Part shown: piece by piece, positions 61,456 through 64,000 of the stretch
How the letters are laid out: each line of letters begins with the position of its first letter
Position numbering within the stretch: position 1 is the stretch's first letter
Assembly (NCBI GenBank): GCA_947173895.1
Contig: CAMWGU010000002.1
Span: 17,426 to 81,425 of the forward strand
Source: an uncultured Bacteroides sp.
GTDB taxonomy: Bacteria; Bacteroidota; Bacteroidia; Bacteroidales; Bacteroidaceae
Direction: 5' to 3'
DNA: 64,000 bases
Position numbers and translations under genes: made by a program
Notes under the pieces: generated by a model
Database searches by the model: none
Told to the model about the DNA's origin: nothing
Seen by the model: only the letters and a program-made list of their open reading frames with translations

Positions 61456-62065
61456 CTTTCAAAGAATTGAATTTCTTGTCCGAGAATTCGTATTCGGTAT
61501 AGTTGGTCTCAGTCTCCGATAAACGTAGTTTGTGGACAGACATGTCTTTTTTATCTAAATAAATCTGAATCCGGTTGATATATGCCTGTATTGCTTTGTT
61601 GACGGGTTTGATTTGAATGAGATAATATCGGTCGTCTTCAAAATACTCTAATATATAGCCGGGTGACATTTTGGACAGATCGCCCACCATGCAGGCGGTA
61701 AGCATATCCTGCATCTGGCTCATCATTTTATTGGAGTTAAGGTCCATGATGCTTTTCTTACCGTCCGATACTATTTTCAGTTTGTTATTGTTGATAACGA
61801 TAAGGTAATTCATGGGCTGTGCGTAGTCCATGCAAATTTTATTGTTCTTTTTATAATAGAATGTTCCTTTCGAGGTTATTTTTTCATCGAACACATCTAG
61901 ATATTTTATTTGGGTGAAGTTGCTTTCGATGGATTTTATCTTTTTGGCTTCTTGCAACAGTCGGGCTTCAAAATCCTTCAGATGGGGTAGCTGTTTCATC
62001 TGTTGGGCTTGTATCGGCAGCACCGTATAAAACAATAAAAACAAAAGTATTTTAATGTAACTCAT
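61430..62065 (-). CDS. LolA-like outer-membrane carrier protein
   Basis: The 211-residue exported protein has a signal peptide ending 'VLPIQAQ' and the LolA half-barrel pattern: 'IKSIESNFTQIKYLDVFDEK', 'TSKGTFYYKKNNKICMDYAQ', 'LIVINNNKLKIVSDGKKS'. LolA shuttles lipoproteins across the periplasm. This copy heads an eight-gene lipid operon, so it is more likely a dedicated carrier for the product than the housekeeping LolA. A -7 box lies 35 bases upstream. Confidence 0.87.
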   Translation of the reverse strand: MSYIKILLFLLFYTVLPIQAQQMKQLPHLKDFEARLLQEAKKIKSIESNFTQIKYLDVFDEKITSKGTFYYKKNNKICMDYAQPMNYLIVINNNKLKIVSDGKKSIMDLNSNKMMSQMQDMLTACMVGDLSKMSPGYILEYFEDDRYYLIQIKPVNKAIQAYINRIQIYLDKKDMSVHKLRLSETETNYTEYEFSDKKFNSLKDEAKFTIR

Positions 62066-62099
62066 ACACCATAGTGATTTATCCGTTTGTAATAGAAAG

Positions 62100-62107
62100 C
62101 AAAGATA
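62100..62107 (-). promoter_or_regulatory. -7 box (TATCTTTG) of the eight-gene lipid operon
   Basis: On the minus strand TATCTTTG lies 35 bases before the LolA start. No matching -33 box was found. It is outside the candidate invertible segment. Confidence 0.5.
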
Positions 62108-62230
62108 GTATATTTTCGGGAACCATTCATAGCTTTACTGTCTATTTACGGTCTCTTTGAGGAAAATGGACTTTCCGACTTCTTGAATCTCTTGATAAAT
62201 AGGAGCTTATTGAGGAAGTGGAATATGAGT

Positions 62231-62248
62231 AAGTTCCCTCGGAACTAT
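62231..62248. repeat. Left inverted repeat of the candidate invertible segment
   Basis: AAGTTCCCTCGGAACTAT is the exact reverse complement of 63054-63071. It contains AGTTC(N5)GAACT with the asymmetric centre CCTCG, the form I recall for sites of the B. fragilis SusC/D invertible promoters. Confidence 0.75.
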
Positions 62249-62392
62249 GTAGCATCGGATATTCCTGTCTCGACATCTTTTAGAGAAACGAGTCTGAGTG
62301 CCTCCTCAGTCGTAACAATACTTCATCCTTTGCGGATGCAAACTTCTTTGCTCCTGTACAAATACTTGTTGCCGGCCGCTCTAATTCTTAAA

Positions 62393-62468
62393 ACACCGTC
62401 GGTGTTCTATAAGACACCGCCGGTGTTTTATAAAACTTCGACGGAAATCATTAGAACACCGACGGTGT
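62393..62468. repeat. 21-bp-phased ACACCG-N-CGGTGT palindrome array
   Basis: 13-base palindromes start at 62393, 62414, 62435 (degenerate) and 62456, an exact 21-base period. Flanks such as TATAAG and TTTATAAA separate them. Because 21 is a multiple of three, the + frame reads as repeated KTPxVFY-like heptads, which I consider incidental. Confidence 0.8.
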
Positions 62469-63016
62469 TTTAAGAAATCAATAGGGCATAAACAACTTTT
62501 AGAAGAGCCTTTAAGAATTTTGTAAACTGACAGAATCCGTTATATGTTCATTGTTATACGACGCATCGTTCATTGCCCGTCCGGAATTGCACATAATGCG
62601 GAAAAGATATATATAATAAGGTATAGGTCGTTCGGCCGGTTTTTCATTCTGCCAACGATTTATTCTATATGGACATACAATCCCGCCCATATGAAGAGCC
62701 CTATTGTCTTTAAAGCCTGAATGGGAAAAACAAGTCTGCCGTTTCTACTTATTTTCTATTGATTATTACCCGTTTCCCATAGGCAGACAGGTGGGTACAA
62801 GCACTTGATGCAGTATAAAGTGTTACTTTCATTCTACCCATTTGAAAATGATTCTCACCAATTGAGCTTCAATTTTTTACCCAATAATTATAAATACAAA
62901 CCCGAATATTGGAGCCTGTTTTAACAATAAAGTCCCATCATTCCTTTCATTGAAAGAAAAAGAAGCAAAAGTGAAATATTTTTTTTGTTCTGCTTTCTTG
63001 GATATTAAAATTATTC

Positions 63017-63024
63017 TATATTTG
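63017..63024 (+). promoter_or_regulatory. -7 promoter box (TATATTTG) facing susC, inside the invertible segment
   Basis: TATATTTG lies 30 bases before the right inverted repeat and 160 bases before the susC ATG. TTG at 62998-63000 is 16 bases away, shorter than ideal. In the present orientation it would drive susC. Confidence 0.5.
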
Positions 63025-63053
63025 CAGAAACGATCTGAATTTAATTGAAAAAT

Positions 63054-63071
63054 ATAGTTCCGAGGGAACTT
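63054..63071. repeat. Right inverted repeat of the candidate invertible segment
   Basis: ATAGTTCCGAGGGAACTT is the perfect 18-base partner of 62231-62248, in the untranslated leader 112 bases before susC. Confidence 0.75.
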
Positions 63072-63183
63072 GGATAACATGAAAACGAGCTATCTTTCTC
63101 AATAAAATTGTGAAAATAAGATTCGATTGCAATATCGATTTTTGCTATTAACCTATTAATATCTATTAATAAAATGTCTAAGT

Positions 63184-64000
63184 ATGAAAATTAACCTTTT
63201 ATGGAATCACAAGAGAACTTATTCCATGAGTTTTCTTAAAGCTGTGGGCATAGGCTGTTCTTTGTTGTGCTTTGTCCCGGTAAATGCTTCGGAAATGCTG
63301 GACGACAATCCGCTTCCGGCTGTGTTGCAAGAAAAAACAATCAAAGGAACGGTGCTTGACGCACAAGGCGAACCGCTGATCGGAGTTTCTATCCTGATTG
63401 AAGGATCTACAGTAGGTACGATAACGGACTTTGACGGAAACTTTGAGCTGAGTGCCGACAAGGGGGCGACGCTGGTCGTTTCTTATATCGGATATCTGAC
63501 CCAGAAGGTGACGGTAGGAAGCTCACCTATGAAAATCGTGCTGAAGGAAGATACCCAACAGCTGGATGAAGTGGTGGTCGTAGGATACGGTACTACTTCT
63601 AAGCGTAAGACTACTTCGGCCGTATCGCAGGTGAAAGCCGATGACCTGGCTAAAGTCCCGGTGCCGAATGTGACCCAAAGCTTGGCAGGACGTGCTCCCG
63701 GTTTGATTGTCACCCAATCGGGTGGTGGTGTCAACGCCAAGGCTTCTATCTCTATCCGTGGTGGTGGAACGCCTCTTTATGTTATCGATAACATTATTTG
63801 CGAAGAACGCGATTTTCAGAACCTGAATCCGGAAGATATTGACCAGATGTCTATCTTGAAAGATGCTTCCGCTACGGCGGTGTATGGTGCCCGTGCAGCC
63901 AACGGTATCGTGATGGTGACTACCAAGAGCGGAAAGGCCGGTAAACTGAACGTGGATTATAGTTTCAACTATACGCTGAGCCAGCCTGCCGACCTGCAGA
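63184..64000 (+). CDS. SusC/RagA family TonB-dependent outer-membrane transporter (5' part)
   Basis: The frame is open from ATG 63184 to the window end (272 codons seen of about 1000). An N-terminal signal region ('FLKAVGIGCSLLCFVPVNAS') is followed by the carboxypeptidase-like CNA_B domain ('IKGTVLDAQGEPLIGVSILI' to 'VVSYIGYLTQKVTVG'), then the SusC TonB-box region 'LDEVVVVGYGTTSKRKTTSA' and the plug domain ('ASISIRGGGTPLYVIDNIIC', 'LKDASATAVYGARAANGIV'). It imports a glycan or peptide together with a SusD-like lipoprotein expected just beyond the window. The upstream segment suggests phase-variable expression. It is absent from the ORF track only because it runs off the edge. Confidence 0.95.
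   Translation, partial: MKINLLWNHKRTYSMSFLKAVGIGCSLLCFVPVNASEMLDDNPLPAVLQEKTIKGTVLDAQGEPLIGVSILIEGSTVGTITDFDGNFELSADKGATLVVSYIGYLTQKVTVGSSPMKIVLKEDTQQLDEVVVVGYGTTSKRKTTSAVSQVKADDLAKVPVPNVTQSLAGRAPGLIVTQSGGGVNAKASISIRGGGTPLYVIDNIICEERDFQNLNPEDIDQMSILKDASATAVYGARAANGIVMVTTKSGKAGKLNVDYSFNYTLSQPADLQ

Larger units (their letters stand above)
62066..63183. other. 1.1-kb regulatory region upstream of susC, with a candidate invertible segment
   Basis: No convincing gene is present: the 96-codon frame at 62183-62473 is largely created by the 21-bp repeat array, and the 67-codon minus frame at 62877-63080 starts in the right inverted repeat. It contains two 18-bp inverted repeats, one palindrome array and promoter boxes at both ends. 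Confidence 0.7.

Noticed and set aside
62183-62473. 96-codon ORF with KTPxVFY heptad repeats
   Set aside because: The heptads come from a 21-base palindrome array; there is no promoter or homology, and the frame starts within the inverted repeat region.
62877-63080. 67-codon minus ORF beginning MLSKFPRNY, similar to MSKFPRNY at 62226
   Set aside because: The shared peptide is the translation of the 18-base inverted repeat, not evidence of related proteins.

Overview
The window reads as chromosome of a gut Bacteroidales, most like Phocaeicola (Bacteroides) vulgatus or dorei. The support is many Bacteroidetes-type -7 boxes (TAnnTTTG), a SusC/RagA transporter, host-glycan enzymes (GH92 remnant, GH29, GH2, sulfatase), an LPS locus that makes galactofuranose, and short intergenic gaps without classical Shine-Dalgarno sites. 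The species is inferred from gene content only. I saw no tRNA, rRNA or CRISPR array.

Layout. 1-13.5 kb: remnant of a GH92 mannosidase, rnr, a doubly frameshifted beta-propeller lipoprotein gene, an epimerase/PAP2/DUF2807 group, then a 1.5-kb gene graveyard with a nested inverted-repeat element, a 22-bp-phased palindrome array and broken gene pieces, followed by dus, a U32 'peptidase', argS and a viroplasmin-type RNase H. 13.7-17.4 kb: a GH2 glycosidase converging on a MATE exporter whose leader carries a tiny leader ORF overlapping an intrinsic terminator. 17.4-21.9 kb: an AT-rich island with a four-gene operon (DUF1573, fulvocin C-like Cys-rich lipoprotein, membrane TlpA-like thioredoxin, O-antigen-ligase-like/TPR protein). 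22-36.5 kb: an LTA-synthase-like enzyme, a second inverted copy of the repeat module, then an LPS/lipooligosaccharide core locus: a GT2-GT4 fusion, MsbA-like ABC exporter, GT90 and GT8 on +, and two GT2-type enzymes, a galactofuranosyltransferase-like GT2, a Kdo/WaaP-like kinase, Glf and an LpxL-like acyltransferase on -. 36.7-50.7 kb: housekeeping genes (pdxB, purN, acpP-fabF-rnc, pfkA, a GH3-fold ligase, envelope proteins) plus a sulfatase/GH29 pair.

51-62 kb: a compact eight-gene minus-strand operon (LolA, LolB/DUF3261-like lipoprotein, FabZ-like dehydratase, GT2-DUF2062, a 1286-residue RND exporter-acyltransferase-methyltransferase fusion, CrtI-like desaturase, C45 Ntn-hydrolase, AMP-forming ligase). 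It matches the tailoring and export half of flexirubin/aryl-polyene-type lipid clusters but has no ketosynthase or carrier protein here. 62-64 kb: an 841-bp region bounded by perfect 18-bp inverted repeats of the form AGTTC(N5)GAACT. It carries a promoter that points at a SusC gene running off the window end, so it is a strong candidate for a phase-variable invertible promoter. The segment also holds a 21-bp-phased palindrome array.

The best candidates for something undescribed are the fulvocin-like operon, the eight-gene lipid operon, the phased palindrome arrays with their duplicated module, the MATE leader attenuator and the SusC inverton.
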